This document shows, piece after piece, positions 33,889-43,300 of a stretch of DNA of 64,000 bases. The stretch spans positions 1-64,000 of the forward strand of contig CAVYBR010000008.1 of NCBI GenBank assembly GCA_963766765.1, in the 5' to 3' direction. The position numbers and the translations under genes were made by a program. Positions within the stretch are counted from its first letter, which is position 1; the number at the start of each line of letters is the position of its first letter. Origin of the DNA: JACCQS01 sp963766765. GTDB taxonomy: Bacteria; Actinomycetota; Actinomycetes; Mycobacteriales; Geodermatophilaceae. Under the pieces are notes generated by a model. It made no database searches and was not told the DNA's origin. It worked only from the letters and a program-made list of their open reading frames with translations.

Positions 33889-34761
33889 TTGAAGATCGGC
33901 CTGCACATCGCGGACTTCACCTGGCCCGGAGGAGCGGCGGAACTCGCCGCCGATCTCGGCCGGATCGCCACCACGGCTGAGGATCTCGGCTTCGACCGGA
34001 TCAGCGTGATGGACCACCTCTGGCAGATCGGGGTGCTCGGCCCACCGGAGCACGAGATGCTGGAGGCCTACACCGCGTTGGGCTTCATCGCCGCGAAGAC
34101 GTCGCGAGTGGACCTCCTCGCTTGGGTGACCGCGGTCGTGTACCGGGAACCGGGGATGCTGGCCAAACTCGTCAGCACTCTCGATGTTCTGTCCAACGGT
34201 CGTGCCTGGCTCGGAATCGGTGCCGGTTGGAACGAGGAGGAGGCGCGTGGCCTCGGGCTCCCGTTCGCGCCGACCGCCGAACGCTTCGAGAGGTTGGAGG
34301 AGACGCTGCAGATTTGCCTGCAGATGTTCAGCGCGGACGAGGGTCCGTACGAAGGCAAGCACTATCAACTGGCCCGCACGCTCAACTCGCCGCAGACCCT
34401 CGCCCGGCCGCACCCGCCGATCCTGATCGGTGGCGGCGGGGAGAAGAAGACGCTGCGCCTGGTCGCTCAGTACGCGCAGGCGTGCAACCTGTTTGCCGGT
34501 CCGCAACTCGAGCACAAGCTCGACGTGCTCAGGCAGCACTGCGCCGACGTCGGCCGTGACTACGACGAGATCGAGAAGACGGTGATGTTCGGGCTCGACC
34601 CCGGGGCGAACGGCGAAAAGGTCGACGCCCTGTTGGAGCAGTTACAGAAACTCGCCGCCCTGGGGATCGCGGAAGCGCACGGCTGGGTGCCGGACGTCTA
34701 CAAGATCACGCCGCTGGAACTGCTCGGCGAGCATGTGATCCCCGAGGCAGCCCGGATGTAG
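33889..34761 (+). CDS. LLM-class F420-dependent oxidoreductase
   Basis: Luciferase-like monooxygenase-fold protein of about 290 residues. It opens KIGLHIADFTWPGGAAELAA and contains FDRISVMDHLWQIGVLGPPE, TLDVLSNGRAWLGIGAGWNE (family signature) and RPHPPILIGGGGEKKTLRLV. I chose the TTG at 33889 because GGAGGAAC lies 7 bases upstream and relatives start here; the frame is open back to 33781 but the extra residues are not family-like. The cofactor F420 is inferred from subfamily resemblance. Confidence 0.88.
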   Translation: MKIGLHIADFTWPGGAAELAADLGRIATTAEDLGFDRISVMDHLWQIGVLGPPEHEMLEAYTALGFIAAKTSRVDLLAWVTAVVYREPGMLAKLVSTLDVLSNGRAWLGIGAGWNEEEARGLGLPFAPTAERFERLEETLQICLQMFSADEGPYEGKHYQLARTLNSPQTLARPHPPILIGGGGEKKTLRLVAQYAQACNLFAGPQLEHKLDVLRQHCADVGRDYDEIEKTVMFGLDPGANGEKVDALLEQLQKLAALGIAEAHGWVPDVYKITPLELLGEHVIPEAARM

Positions 34762-34777
34762 CGCTGGCGTTTCGGGC

Positions 34778-34842
34778 CCGCTCCATGATCATGAGCGGCT
34801 GAGGTGAAGCACGACTGAACTCCGGGCGCTCATGATCATGAG
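34778..34842. repeat. pair of intergenic palindromes with ATGATCAT core
   Basis: CCGCTCC-ATGATCAT-GAGCGG (34778-34798, one extra C) and CTCATGATCATGAG (34829-34842) stand about 47 bases apart in the spacer between the LLM oxidoreductase and the convergent permease gene. Confidence 0.65.
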
Positions 34843-34852
34843 AACGAATGCG

Positions 34853-36203
34853 TCAACCTCGACCGCTGCTGGACCGGGCGCGCCTGGCGACCGAGTCGAT
34901 GGAAACCGCGAGCAGCAACACCGCGCCGGTCACGATGAACCGGACCGAGGAGTCCACGCCGAGCAGGTTGAGGCCGCTCGAGATCATCTGCAGGACAAGC
35001 ATTCCCAGCAAAGCTGAGTACGCCGATCCACGTCCGCCGAACAACGACGTACCGCCGATGACAGCCGCAGCGATGGCGGTGAGGTTGGTGTCGCCGCCAC
35101 CGGACATCTGGGACACGGCGGTCAACTGCGCCGCAGCAAGGACGCCGCCGAGCGAGGCGAAGAACGCGGTCAGGGCAAATACCGAGATCCGAATCAGCGT
35201 GACGTTGATGCCTGACCGGCGAGCGGCCTCGACGTTTCCGCCGACCGCGAAGACGTGGCGTCCCCAGCGCCGCTTGCGCAGGATCAGATCCATGACGACG
35301 ACCAGACCGATGAAGAGCAGCGGCAGATAGCCGATCCCGCGGTCGATGTTCAAGTAGTAGGCGAGATAGCCCAATCCGACGGCCAGCAGTACGGATCGGA
35401 TGATCACCCCGGTCGGCGACGGCGCGGTCAGCCCTGCGTTCTTGCGTCGCGCGATGCCCCACAGCGAACCGCCGGCATAGCAGCGCGACGACAGCCGCTA
35501 CGAGTACGTACGAGGCGGCCGGCGACAAGAAGGAGAAGCGCGCAAACTCGATCAGCCAGGAGTCCGGCTCGAGGTTGACAGTCCCGTTCGGACCCAGGAC
35601 GACGAGCTGCAACCCGACGAACCCGATCAAGCCGGCCAGCGTGATGACAAAGCTGGGCACCCCGACCATGGTGAACAGCAGGCCGTAGATGCCACCGATC
35701 AGCAGCCCGCCGGCCAGCGCCGCCAGAACCGCGAGCCACGTCGACCAACCCTGATAGACGGTGAGCACGGCGAGCACTGACGCCGACAGGCCGCTGACTG
35801 AGCCGACGGACAGGTCGATCTCACCGAGCAGCAGCACCAGCACGATGCCCAGCGCAATGACGCCGACCGGGGCCATGAAGAGCGTGATGTTCACCAGCGT
35901 CCGTGAGGACAGGAACGCGGGGTTCTGCGCGTAGAAGACGATCGCGATGATGATGATGCCGATGATCACCGGGATCGAGCCGAGGTCACCGCCCTGCACA
36001 CGTCGCCGGAAGACGTTGAGTGCCCCGCCGATTCCGCCCTCTTGGATCAGCCGCTCGTCGACGGCGGCGCTCGATTCGGCCGGGCCGAGTTCCTCGACCG
36101 GCTCCTCGCCGAAGGCAACGTTCGCGAGGTCGGTGTCGGTGCCGCCGCCGGACGCGCCGTCGGGAGTCCCGCCGGTATCGGTGGTGTCTGTCGTGTCGGT
36201 CAT
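34853..36203 (-). CDS. xylH: sugar ABC transporter permease, XylH-like (one frameshift)
   Basis: Inner-membrane permease of a monosaccharide ABC importer, about 450 residues. An acidic, Thr/Asp-rich cytoplasmic N-terminus of about 85 residues precedes the membrane part. Signature regions are VLLLGEIDLSVGSVSGLSAS, GVPSFVITLAGLIGFVGLQL and, after a break near 35,435, AAAVIGGTSLFGGRGSAYSA and QMISSGLNLLGVDSSVRF. These match the XylH/RbsC family. The start overlaps the ATPase stop by 4 bases (ATGA). Substrate inferred as xylose or a similar pentose from the binding protein upstream. Confidence 0.87.
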
Positions 36204-37036
36204 GACGTCGCTCCGCCCGTGCGATGGGTCGGATCGGCAAGGCCTCTGGCTCGACGTTTCGTCACGACGTTGTCCGATGCGCCGGTGATCGCGGCCACGA
36301 GTTGGTCCGTACTCACGTCTTCGACGTTGAACTCAGCGGCGTTGCGTCCCAACCGGAGTACGACGATGCGGTCGGCGACTGCCTGAACGTCGGCCATGTT
36401 GTGGCTGATCAGGATCACGCCGTGCCCGTTCTCGCGCAGCCGTTCGATCAGGTTGAGGACTTCGGCGGTCTGAGCCACACCGAGAGCGGCGGTCGGCTCG
36501 TCGAGCATGACCACCTTGGGATCGCCGATCAGCGAGCGGGCAATCGCGACGGTCTGCCGCTGACCACCCGACAAGGCCGCGATCGGAATCCGTACGGAGG
36601 GGATCTTGGCGGAGAGCTGGCGGAGGAGATCCCACGCCTGGCGCTCCATCTGGACCTCGTCGAGGAAGACGCCGGTGACCTTCTCCTGCCCCAAGGACAG
36701 GTTCGCGACGACGTCGAGGTTGTCGCACAGCGCCAGGTCCTGAAACACCGTGGCAATGCCGAGTCGTTGTGCGGCGACCGGGCCGGAGACCCGTACCCGA
36801 TGCCCGTCGAACAGGATCGTTCCGGAATCCGCTTGGTGCACGCCGGCGATGACTTTGACGAGCGTGGACTTGCCGGCGCCGTTGTCGCCCACGAGCGCGA
36901 CCACCTCACCGGTGTGTACGGCGAAGCTGACGTCCGACAACGCCTGGACTGCACCGAACCGCTTGCTGACGCCGGTCATGGACAGCACCGGTTCACCCGT
37001 CTGCGCGGCGGGCCGTTCCTGCAGCGTGGCTGTCAC
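36200..37036 (-). CDS. xylG: sugar ABC transporter ATP-binding protein, single-cassette XylG-like
   Basis: ATPase that powers the XylH permease, about 278 residues and one cassette, unlike the double-cassette XylG/RbsA of E. coli. Walker A VALVGDNGAGKSTLVKVIAG, Q-loop VFQDLALCDNL, signature ALSGGQRQTVAIARSL, Walker B KVVMLDEPTAALG and switch VILISHNMADVQAVADRIVV are all present. The GTG start at 37036 (VTATLQERPA) has GAGGAG upstream. It lies between a 300-base spacer after the binding-protein gene and the permease. Confidence 0.9.
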   Translation of the reverse strand: MTATLQERPAAQTGEPVLSMTGVSKRFGAVQALSDVSFAVHTGEVVALVGDNGAGKSTLVKVIAGVHQADSGTILFDGHRVRVSGPVAAQRLGIATVFQDLALCDNLDVVANLSLGQEKVTGVFLDEVQMERQAWDLLRQLSAKIPSVRIPIAALSGGQRQTVAIARSLIGDPKVVMLDEPTAALGVAQTAEVLNLIERLRENGHGVILISHNMADVQAVADRIVVLRLGRNAAEFNVEDVSTDQLVAAITGASDNVVTKRRARGLADPTHRTGGATS

Positions 37037-37336
37037 TTCGTCGTCTCCTCGGTCCGTACGAACAGGTTGGTCACGAGCCGGTCCCCGAAGCGGTGCCTCA
37101 ACGGAATGCCTACTCCGGCGAGCCCTGCGTGACCAGTGGGACCCGCCACGTCCGCGCTGTTGGTTAGGGCGGCGCATGACCGCAGGGAACCGGGGGATTT
37201 GCCTGCGGTCATGCGCCTAACTGCACCGGAGGCGGTGAGCCGCCGGGCGTTTGGTCCGCGGGGGCGACCGAACGTCATCTGGTCGCCCCCGCGGGGATCC
37301 GGGTCAGCCTCGCTTCTGTCCCCGGGGTCTAGCTGG
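37037..37336. other. 300-base spacer with two hairpins between xylF-like and xylG-like genes
   Basis: No coding is evident. Near the ATPase gene, GTTAGG (extra bases) GCGCATGACCGCAGG (37163-37186) pairs with CCTGCGGTCATGCGCCTAAC (37202-37221). Near the binding-protein stop lies the stronger 14-bp hairpin listed separately. Such structures commonly give the binding protein a higher transcript level than the membrane components. Confidence 0.6.
37256..37294 (-). terminator. hairpin (attenuating terminator) after the xylF-like gene
   Basis: CCGCGGGGGCGACC (37256-37269) pairs perfectly with GGTCGCCCCCGCGG (37281-37294), leaving an 11-base loop. It lies 43 bases beyond the stop of the minus-strand binding-protein gene. 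Confidence 0.65.
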
Positions 37337-38416
37337 TTACGCACCGACTCCCGCAGCGGCGCACGCGTCGGCGTAATCAGCGGTGCAGATGTCCTCTACC
37401 GTGTAGAGGCCATCGGCGACGACTGTGTCGGCCACTGTGTCCATCGTGACGACGACCGGGTCGAAGATGAACGAAGGAACACCCTCGAAATCGGTTGTGT
37501 CACCGACGTCCTCGCCGTTGGCGATGGCTACGGCTACCTCAGCGGCAGTCTCGGCCTCGATCGGGTACGGCTTGTAAACGGTCATGTACTGCTGACCGGA
37601 CACGATCCGCTGGATCGCGGCGAGTTCGGCGTCCTGCCCGGTCACCGGCGGGATCGTGGTGAGACCGGCACCGGTCAGGGCCGCGATCACGCCGCCGGCC
37701 TGACCGTCATTGGCCGCGTAGACACCGGCGATCGATGCCGGGTCGATGCTGCCGAACTGGTCAGTGACGAACTGCTGGGCATTCTCCGGAGTCCAGTCCG
37801 GGTTGTCGTACTCGGCCACGATGTTCAGGTTGCTGCCGTCAAGGACGCTGTGCGCGCCCTCCTTGAACTGCGCGGCGTTCGGGTCGGTCGGCGCGCCGTT
37901 GAGCATCAGGATGTCGCCGCCGTCCGGGATTGCGTCGACGAGGGCCTGGGCCTGGAGTTCACCGACGGTCTTGTTGTCGAAGGACAGGTAGTAGTCCGCG
38001 CCCTCGATGAACCGGTCGTAGGCGACCACCGGAATGTCGGCCTCCTGAGCGGAACGGACCAAACCGGCGGCTGCCTCGCCGTCGACTGGATCGAGGACGA
38101 TCACGTCAGCGTTCTCGCTGATCGCGGTCTCGACCTGCTGTTGCTGCGTTCCGGCGTCCAGGTCGGCGTTGTAGTACAGGAACTCGCAGTCGCTGCACAG
38201 TTCGGCGACCTTGGCCTCGAACAGCGGCTTGTCGAAGGCCTCGTAGCGGGTGGTCTGGGCCTCGGGCAGCAGCAGGGCGATCTTCTTCCCGCCGTTGCCG
38301 CTGTCGTCACCCCCGCCTCCGCTATCCGCGTCGTTGGCTCCGCAGGCGGCCAAGCCGCCGACGGCGATCGTTGCTACGGCGACGAGCACTGAGCTGCGCC
38401 GGGCGGACTTGAACAC
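37337..38416 (-). CDS. xylF: sugar ABC transporter substrate-binding lipoprotein, XylF-like
   Basis: Periplasmic-binding-protein-1-like lipoprotein of about 359 residues. The GTG start at 38416 (VFKSARRSSV) has GGAGGAAAT directly upstream; the frame stays open to 38569 but that stretch carries operator-like repeats. The signal ends in the lipobox LAAC. Sugar-binding regions include SENADVIVLDPVDGEAAAGL, IPVVAYDRFIEGADYYLSFD and AGVYAANDGQAGGVIAALTG, close to XylF. It is the first gene of the xylFGH-like operon and divergent from a ROK regulator. The sugar is inferred. Confidence 0.9.
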   Translation of the reverse strand: MFKSARRSSVLVAVATIAVGGLAACGANDADSGGGGDDSGNGGKKIALLLPEAQTTRYEAFDKPLFEAKVAELCSDCEFLYYNADLDAGTQQQQVETAISENADVIVLDPVDGEAAAGLVRSAQEADIPVVAYDRFIEGADYYLSFDNKTVGELQAQALVDAIPDGGDILMLNGAPTDPNAAQFKEGAHSVLDGSNLNIVAEYDNPDWTPENAQQFVTDQFGSIDPASIAGVYAANDGQAGGVIAALTGAGLTTIPPVTGQDAELAAIQRIVSGQQYMTVYKPYPIEAETAAEVAVAIANGEDVGDTTDFEGVPSFIFDPVVVTMDTVADTVVADGLYTVEDICTADYADACAAAGVGA

Positions 38417-38488
38417 ATTTCCTCCAGTGGGTGTGGCGCCGAGCGCGCCGACCAAGGTGTTCGCCGTAGTGTCTTGGTTGCGAGCGCA

Positions 38489-38559
38489 ATCGTCAAGACT
38501 TGAACGTAAAATCGGTGAAATCTCCGGTTTGGATGTTTTAACGTCCGAGTCTTGACGAT
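38489..38559. promoter_or_regulatory. inverted pair of operator-like sites between xylF-like and ROK genes
   Basis: ATCGTCAAGACTTGAACGT (38489-38507) and ACGTCCGAGTCTTGACGAT (38541-38559) are reverse complements at 17 of 19 positions. Between them lies a smaller inverted pair, ACGTAAAA and TTTTAACGT. The pair sits between the two divergent starts. ROK repressors bind such sites; control of both genes by the adjacent ROK protein is inferred. Confidence 0.6.
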
Positions 38560-38586
38560 AACCGCGCATGCCTGTCTGATTGCGCC

Positions 38587-39793
38587 ATGAGCACGTTCCC
38601 GCCGTTGCCGCCGTCGCTCACGTTTGTACGGGCCGGCGGGTCGACGGCTGCGTTGCGGGTGGCGAACCAGAAGCGCGTGATCGAGGCTTTGCGCACTGGG
38701 GACTCGAGCCGCCTCGATTACGCAGGCGGACCTCGCCCGCAGCACGGGGCTGGCGCCGGCGACGGTGTCGAACATCGTTCGTGAGTTGGTTGTCGCCGGA
38801 GTGTTGGAGACGGTGAGCGGGCCCGGCCGGGGTACAGCCGTACGGATTTCCCGCCAGGCCGGGCTCATTGCCGGCTTGGACATCGGGCACCGGCACCTGC
38901 GGGTCGCAGTTGGTGATCTCGGCGGGTCCGTCCTGACGGAGAATCGGCTGCCGCTGGCCGCTGACCATCCGTACGAGCAAGGCCTGGACATGGCCGAGGA
39001 CATGCTGGACAAGCTGCTCAGCGAGTTGCACGGATCGCGCGGCGACGTGCTGGCGCTCGGGATGGGACTGCCCGCGCCGATCGACGCCGCGGGTCTCGTG
39101 GCCGCCGCCTCGATCCTGCCCGGCTGGGTCGGCGTGGACGCGCAGGCTGTCGCCTCGGATCGATTCGGTTGCCCGGTGCACTTGGACAACGACGCCAACC
39201 TGGGGGCCTTGGCCGAGCATCGGCTTGGCGCCGGGGCCGGGCACGACTGCATGGTCTATCTGAAGGTCTCCTCCGGCGTCGGCGCCGGCTTGATCTTGGA
39301 CGGGCGGCTGTTCCACGGTGGCGGGGGTACGGCCGGGGAGATCGGTCACCTGACCGTCGACGAGAACGGTCCGATCTGCCGGTGCGGATCACGCGGCTGT
39401 CTCGAGGCTTATACGTCGGTAAACACGGTGGCGGACTTGCTGTCTCACCAACACCCGGGCGCGTCGATGGCCGCCCTGGTCGAGGCCGCACGGGGTGGTG
39501 ACGTCGCCGTACGACGTGCCTTCGAGGACGTGGGTACGCACCTTGGGTGGGGCGTGGCGATGCTCGCGAACCTGATCAACCCGTCGGCGCTGGTCATCGG
39601 CGGGGACATGGCGCAGGCCGGGGATTTTCTGCTGGAGTCGGTACGCGACGGGGTACGCCGCCATGCGCTCGCGTCTGTCTCGTCGACGTTGACGATGTCG
39701 GTGTCATCGCTGGGTGATCGGTCCGGCGTCATCGGGGCGATGTTGCTGGCGCTGGATCACACGGAGCTGGCGCTGCCCGCCGCTGCGTCCTGA
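38587..39793 (+). CDS. ROK-family transcriptional regulator (one frameshift)
   Basis: Repressor/kinase-like protein of about 402 residues. The N-terminal winged helix, reconstructed across a break near 38,715, reads ITQADLARSTGLAPATVSNI. The ROK fold has GLIAGLDIGHRHLRVAVGDL, the sugar-site region HLDNDANLGALAEHRLGAGA, GGGTAGEIGHLTVDENGPIC and the zinc-binding CRCGSRGCLEAY. The HTH marks it as a XylR/NagC-type regulator rather than a sugar kinase. It is divergent from the xylFGH-like operon and probably represses it until the sugar binds. Confidence 0.9.
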
Positions 39794-39895
39794 GTGCTAC
39801 GGGAGTTATCCACAAGAGATCAACTCGGCCTTTGGGTGACGTGGGCTGGCGGTTAGTCTCGGCCTTTGGTTCGGCTGGCGGTTGGGGGGCGTCGG

Positions 39896-40514
39896 GTGGC
39901 AGCGCTGCGCACGCGGGTCATCGCCTGCATGCTCGCGTGGTCGTCGTCTTGGCGCTCGCCGGCTGTACGGACGACGACCGGGTCCGACCGGACGACACGC
40001 TCCCACCGACGGCGTCGACGCCGACGGAGACCAGCGAGGATCTGCCGGGCCGGCCGGATATCCGTTCCCGCCTGAAGCGCTGGAATACACCGAGGCCGGC
40101 GCGCTGGCGTTCTTCAACTACTACATCGACCTGCTGAACAAGACGACCGAGACGCTTGATTCGGAGCCGATCAGGTTGCTGGCGGGGCCGGACTGCTTTG
40201 AGTGCGACTGATCAGGTTGACGATGTACGACGAGGACTCGAGCCGCGGGCCATCCAGTACGAGGGCGGCGAAATAGCCGTCGCGCAAGCAGCGGTCTGGC
40301 GTTCACTGCGTCCTGAGGGCAGGGTCGCGATTCGGCGCGCTGATCGCTGTCTGGCGAGGATACGTTGGACGACCGTTCACAGTCTTGGATGCTCAGGAGT
40401 CCGTCATTGAGACGTATCCCGACCTACGAGCTGAGCATCTCGGTGGAGATTGCGTGGTTTGCGGGCCAGACTCGATTGGCAGGTCGCCTCGCTCGGAGTC
40501 TGGTCGTCGCATGA
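39896..40514 (+). CDS. DUF6318-like lipoprotein (frameshifted)
   Basis: Reconstructed secreted lipoprotein of about 205 residues. From a GTG at 39896, a signal region leads to the lipobox LALAGC with TDDDRVRPDDTLPPT after it. The conserved block EALEYTEAGALAFFNYYIDL then LLAGPDCFECD matches DUF6318 proteins of Actinobacteria, whose function is unknown. After further breaks near 40,050, 40,205 and 40,310 the tail reads RAIQYEGGEIAVAQAAVWRS and TYELSISVEIAWFAGQTR, with a TGA at 40512. Its stop overlaps the next ATG (ATGA), so the pair is translationally coupled. Confidence 0.55.
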
Positions 40515-41476
40515 ACGATCGCGTCGGCTGCTCGTCGTCTTGGGCCTCCTCTTGTGGACTGTGGCCACCACAGCGCCGAGGCCGATCACTCCACCGGAGG
40601 GGTGCGGCAGAGTCGAGTGCGAAGTGAATCCAGTTTCCGTATGAGGAACTCCGCAGTCGTCGCCGAGCACGTGCAGACGGTCGTCGGCCAACGTCTACGT
40701 GGCATCCAACAACCCGCCGAATCCGCAGTATCTACACCTATGCACTGGTCCCGTACTGCGTCAAGAACGACGCGGAAACCGGTCGTTGCTTGACAGTGCC
40801 GAACTGTGACGCTGCGGCTGGACAGCTCAAGCTGTACTACTACATCTATCGCGAAGGATAGGCGCCGAAGGAACACCAGCGCCGCCGGGCTACTGGAGGC
40901 GAGCCACCCGCGTTGCGCCGCCGCTCGCCTCGGAATTGCGATTGGGCAGCCTTATGGGCCGGCATGAAATCCTCAGGGACAAGGCTGTGTGGAAGTCTGC
41001 CGCGTCTCGACCCACCCCCATCGCCGGAGGAGGTCTACACGTATTTCCAAGCCCTACCCATTCCCGGCCTCGTATTCAGCTACCAACCGCCGGACCTCGG
41101 GCTGGTCAACCTGCCGGAGATCTTCTTCACGACCGAGCCGACGACGGCGTCGTACACGGTGGACATCCGCGGCTACAGCGTCACGATCGAGGCGTTCGTC
41201 GATCAGTTCACCTGGCATACCGGCGATTCCGCGTCCCCCGAGGGTGAGGCGGTCGTCAGTGCCGACCCGGGTGCGCCGTACCCGAACCAGACGGTGACGC
41301 ACACCTATCTGGCGCGCGGCACGTACCCGGCTTCGCTGGAAACACTCTGGACGGCGACCTACACCTACGACGGAAACGGTCCCTACGCCGTGCCCGGCTC
41401 GGTGACCACCATCGGCCCTACCCAGAACATCCAAGTCGTCGAAGCCCACCCCGTACTCACCAACCCATACGACTGA
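40511..41476 (+). CDS. secreted protein with PKD-like domain (frameshifted)
   Basis: Reconstructed from several frames. The N-terminal signal is RRLLVVLGLLLWTVATTA. A middle part reads YTYALVPYCVKNDAETGRCL. The well-preserved C-terminal 150 residues contain ALPIPGLVFSYQPPDLGLVN, EAFVDQFTWHTGDSASPEGE and GAPYPNQTVTHTYLARGTYP, a PKD-like beta-sandwich pattern (W-x-G-D and H-T-Y) shared with uncharacterised secreted proteins in Propionibacteriales. Breaks near 40,540, 40,640, 40,730 and 40,860. Coupled to the DUF6318 gene. Function unknown; a cell-surface role is likely. Confidence 0.6.
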
Positions 41477-41887
41477 GCACGCTGCTCCGCGGCCACGTGA
41501 CTACGCGTTTCCCGCCAGTCGCCACGGCCCACCTGGCGGTTTCTGCAGAAACCGCCAGAGTCTGAATGAGCCCGCGTGAATGGCTACGCTCAACTCCCCT
41601 GTGGCGGTTTCTGCAGAAACCGCCAGAGTCTGAGCCGGCCAGCGAGTCGCCACAGCGGCGCAGCGCGACGCGAGGTAGAGCGCGCCCTACCCTCGCGCTG
41701 GGAGAGACATCAGGGGTCAGACGCGTCCTACCTCGGGCAGCCTCCCCGCGCGGCGCGGCCCGCTCGACCGCCGTCAGCCCCCGCTCGCCGACTGGGATCG
41801 CTCCGTCGTTGTCGAAGTCGCAGGGTTTGGGCAAGATCCGTGGGGGCTATTACACCGCTGTAACAGCCGGTTGACCTGGGAGGCCAC
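41477..41887. other. 411-base spacer with two copies of a 24-bp palindrome
   Basis: No coding is evident. Positions 41533-41558 hold a 26-bp perfect palindrome whose centre is TTTCTGCAGAAA; 41602-41625 hold the same 24-bp core. Both copies are followed by GAGTCTGA, giving a 32-base direct repeat 68 bases apart. The rest of the spacer is GC-rich, with the promoter and operator candidate of the downstream sugar transporter at its end. Confidence 0.75.
41850..41863. promoter_or_regulatory. small inverted repeat upstream of the MalE-type operon
   Basis: TTACA-CCGC-TGTAA lies 24 bases before the ATG at 41888 and overlaps where a promoter would be. It is a plausible repressor site for the sugar operon, but 5-bp arms are weak evidence. 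Confidence 0.35.
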
Positions 41888-43300
41888 ATGCACCGCTCAG
41901 TCCGCGTAACCGCTCTCGGCGCCGTTCTGGCCCTCACGACAACGGCATGTCTGGGCTCGGACCCCGAGGAAAATGCCGACACAGCACGCAACGCAGACGC
42001 GACCGAGGTCTCCCTCACCATCGCGGCGAATGCGGTTTCCGGCGGCAAGAACGCCGAAGAGGCCGACTGGATCGAAAACTACGTGATCCCGACCTTCATC
42101 GACCAGCAGGCCGAGGACGGTGTTGAGGTCACCATCGAATTCCAGTCCTCCGGAGTGGACGACGAGGAGTACAAGAGTCGGATCGCGCTGGACCTGCGTA
42201 CGGGCAGCGGCGCAGACATCGTCTCCATCGACGGTATCTGGGTCGGCGAGTTCGCCGAGGCCGGATACATCCAGCCGCTGACCGACGTCGTCGGCGGTGA
42301 CCTCGTCGACGAGTGGGACGGCTGGCCAGAGATCAACGAGGCAGTCCAGGCCAACATGTCGTATAACGACGAGCGGTACGGCGTTCCAGCCGGCTCCGAT
42401 GGACGGGTCCTCTACTTCAACAAGGACCTCTTCGCCCAGGCTGGGCTGCCCGAGGACTGGCAGCCGACCAGCTGGGAAGAGATCCTCGAAGCCGGCCGCG
42501 CGCTCCAGGCACTTCCCGGCGTCACGCCGATCCAGCTCAATGCCGGTACGGCGATGGGCGAGGCGACCACGATGCAGGGCGCGCTGCCGATGCTCGTCGG
42601 CACCGGCGCGGAGATCTACGGCGACGACGAACTCTGGCAGGGCGACACCCAGAACATCCGCGACGTGCTGGACTTCTACAGCGAGATCTACTCCTCCGGG
42701 CTGGGCGACCCGACCTTGCAGCAGGAGGCCCAGGGCCGGGACAAGTCCTTCGCGGAGTTCGCGGCCGGCCAGATCGGCATCCTGCTCGAGGGCGACTACT
42801 TCTGGCGCTCGGTCATCGAGCCGACCGCCGGAGTTGCGCCGATGGCCAACCGGGATGACGCAGTTGGGTACGCGCTGGTTCCGTCGATGGAGCCGGGCAG
42901 CGGGATCAACGGCCAGGACTTCGTGAGCATGTCAGGTGGCGGCGGGCGGGTCCTCAACCCGGCCACCGAGTTCCCGCAGCAAGCCTGGGAACTCCTGGCC
43001 TTCATGAATTCCGCCGAGGCTACGAAGGAGCTCGTTGGGGACGGCGCGCGGCTCACCCAGCGCGAGGACGTCAACCAGGAGATCCTGTCCAACGATCCGC
43101 TGCTGACCTTCATCGCTGAGGAGGTCGTGCCGCTGTCTGCGTACCGGCCCGGTCTGGCTGTGTACCCGGAGGTCTCCCTGGCGCTGCAGCAGGCGACCCT
43201 CGACGTCGTCACCGGTACCAGTCCGGAGGACGCAGCCGCGAATTATCAGGCCGCGCTCGAACAGGTACTCGGTGGCGCAGACGACATCGCCAGCGACTGA
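41888..43300 (+). CDS. sugar ABC transporter substrate-binding lipoprotein (family 1)
   Basis: Intact extracellular solute-binding protein of 470 residues. Signal peptide with lipobox TTAC (MHRSVRVTALGAVLALTTTA then CLGSD). Conserved pieces include DEEYKSRIALDLRTGSGADI, RYGVPAGSDGRVLYFNKDLF and KSFAEFAAGQIGILLEGDYF, typical of MalE-like family 1 proteins. GGGAGG precedes the ATG. First gene of a four-gene operon; its end overlaps the next start by 29 bases. The sugar cannot be told. Confidence 0.92.
   Translation: MHRSVRVTALGAVLALTTTACLGSDPEENADTARNADATEVSLTIAANAVSGGKNAEEADWIENYVIPTFIDQQAEDGVEVTIEFQSSGVDDEEYKSRIALDLRTGSGADIVSIDGIWVGEFAEAGYIQPLTDVVGGDLVDEWDGWPEINEAVQANMSYNDERYGVPAGSDGRVLYFNKDLFAQAGLPEDWQPTSWEEILEAGRALQALPGVTPIQLNAGTAMGEATTMQGALPMLVGTGAEIYGDDELWQGDTQNIRDVLDFYSEIYSSGLGDPTLQQEAQGRDKSFAEFAAGQIGILLEGDYFWRSVIEPTAGVAPMANRDDAVGYALVPSMEPGSGINGQDFVSMSGGGGRVLNPATEFPQQAWELLAFMNSAEATKELVGDGARLTQREDVNQEILSNDPLLTFIAEEVVPLSAYRPGLAVYPEVSLALQQATLDVVTGTSPEDAAANYQAALEQVLGGADDIASD

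Noticed and set aside
37136..38392. A 418-residue plus-strand open frame
   Set aside because: It is antisense to the clear XylF-like binding-protein gene and has no family resemblance.
41477..41887. Possible insertion sequence remnant
   Set aside because: Only palindromic repeats are present; there is no transposase coding and no terminal inverted repeat pair with a target duplication.
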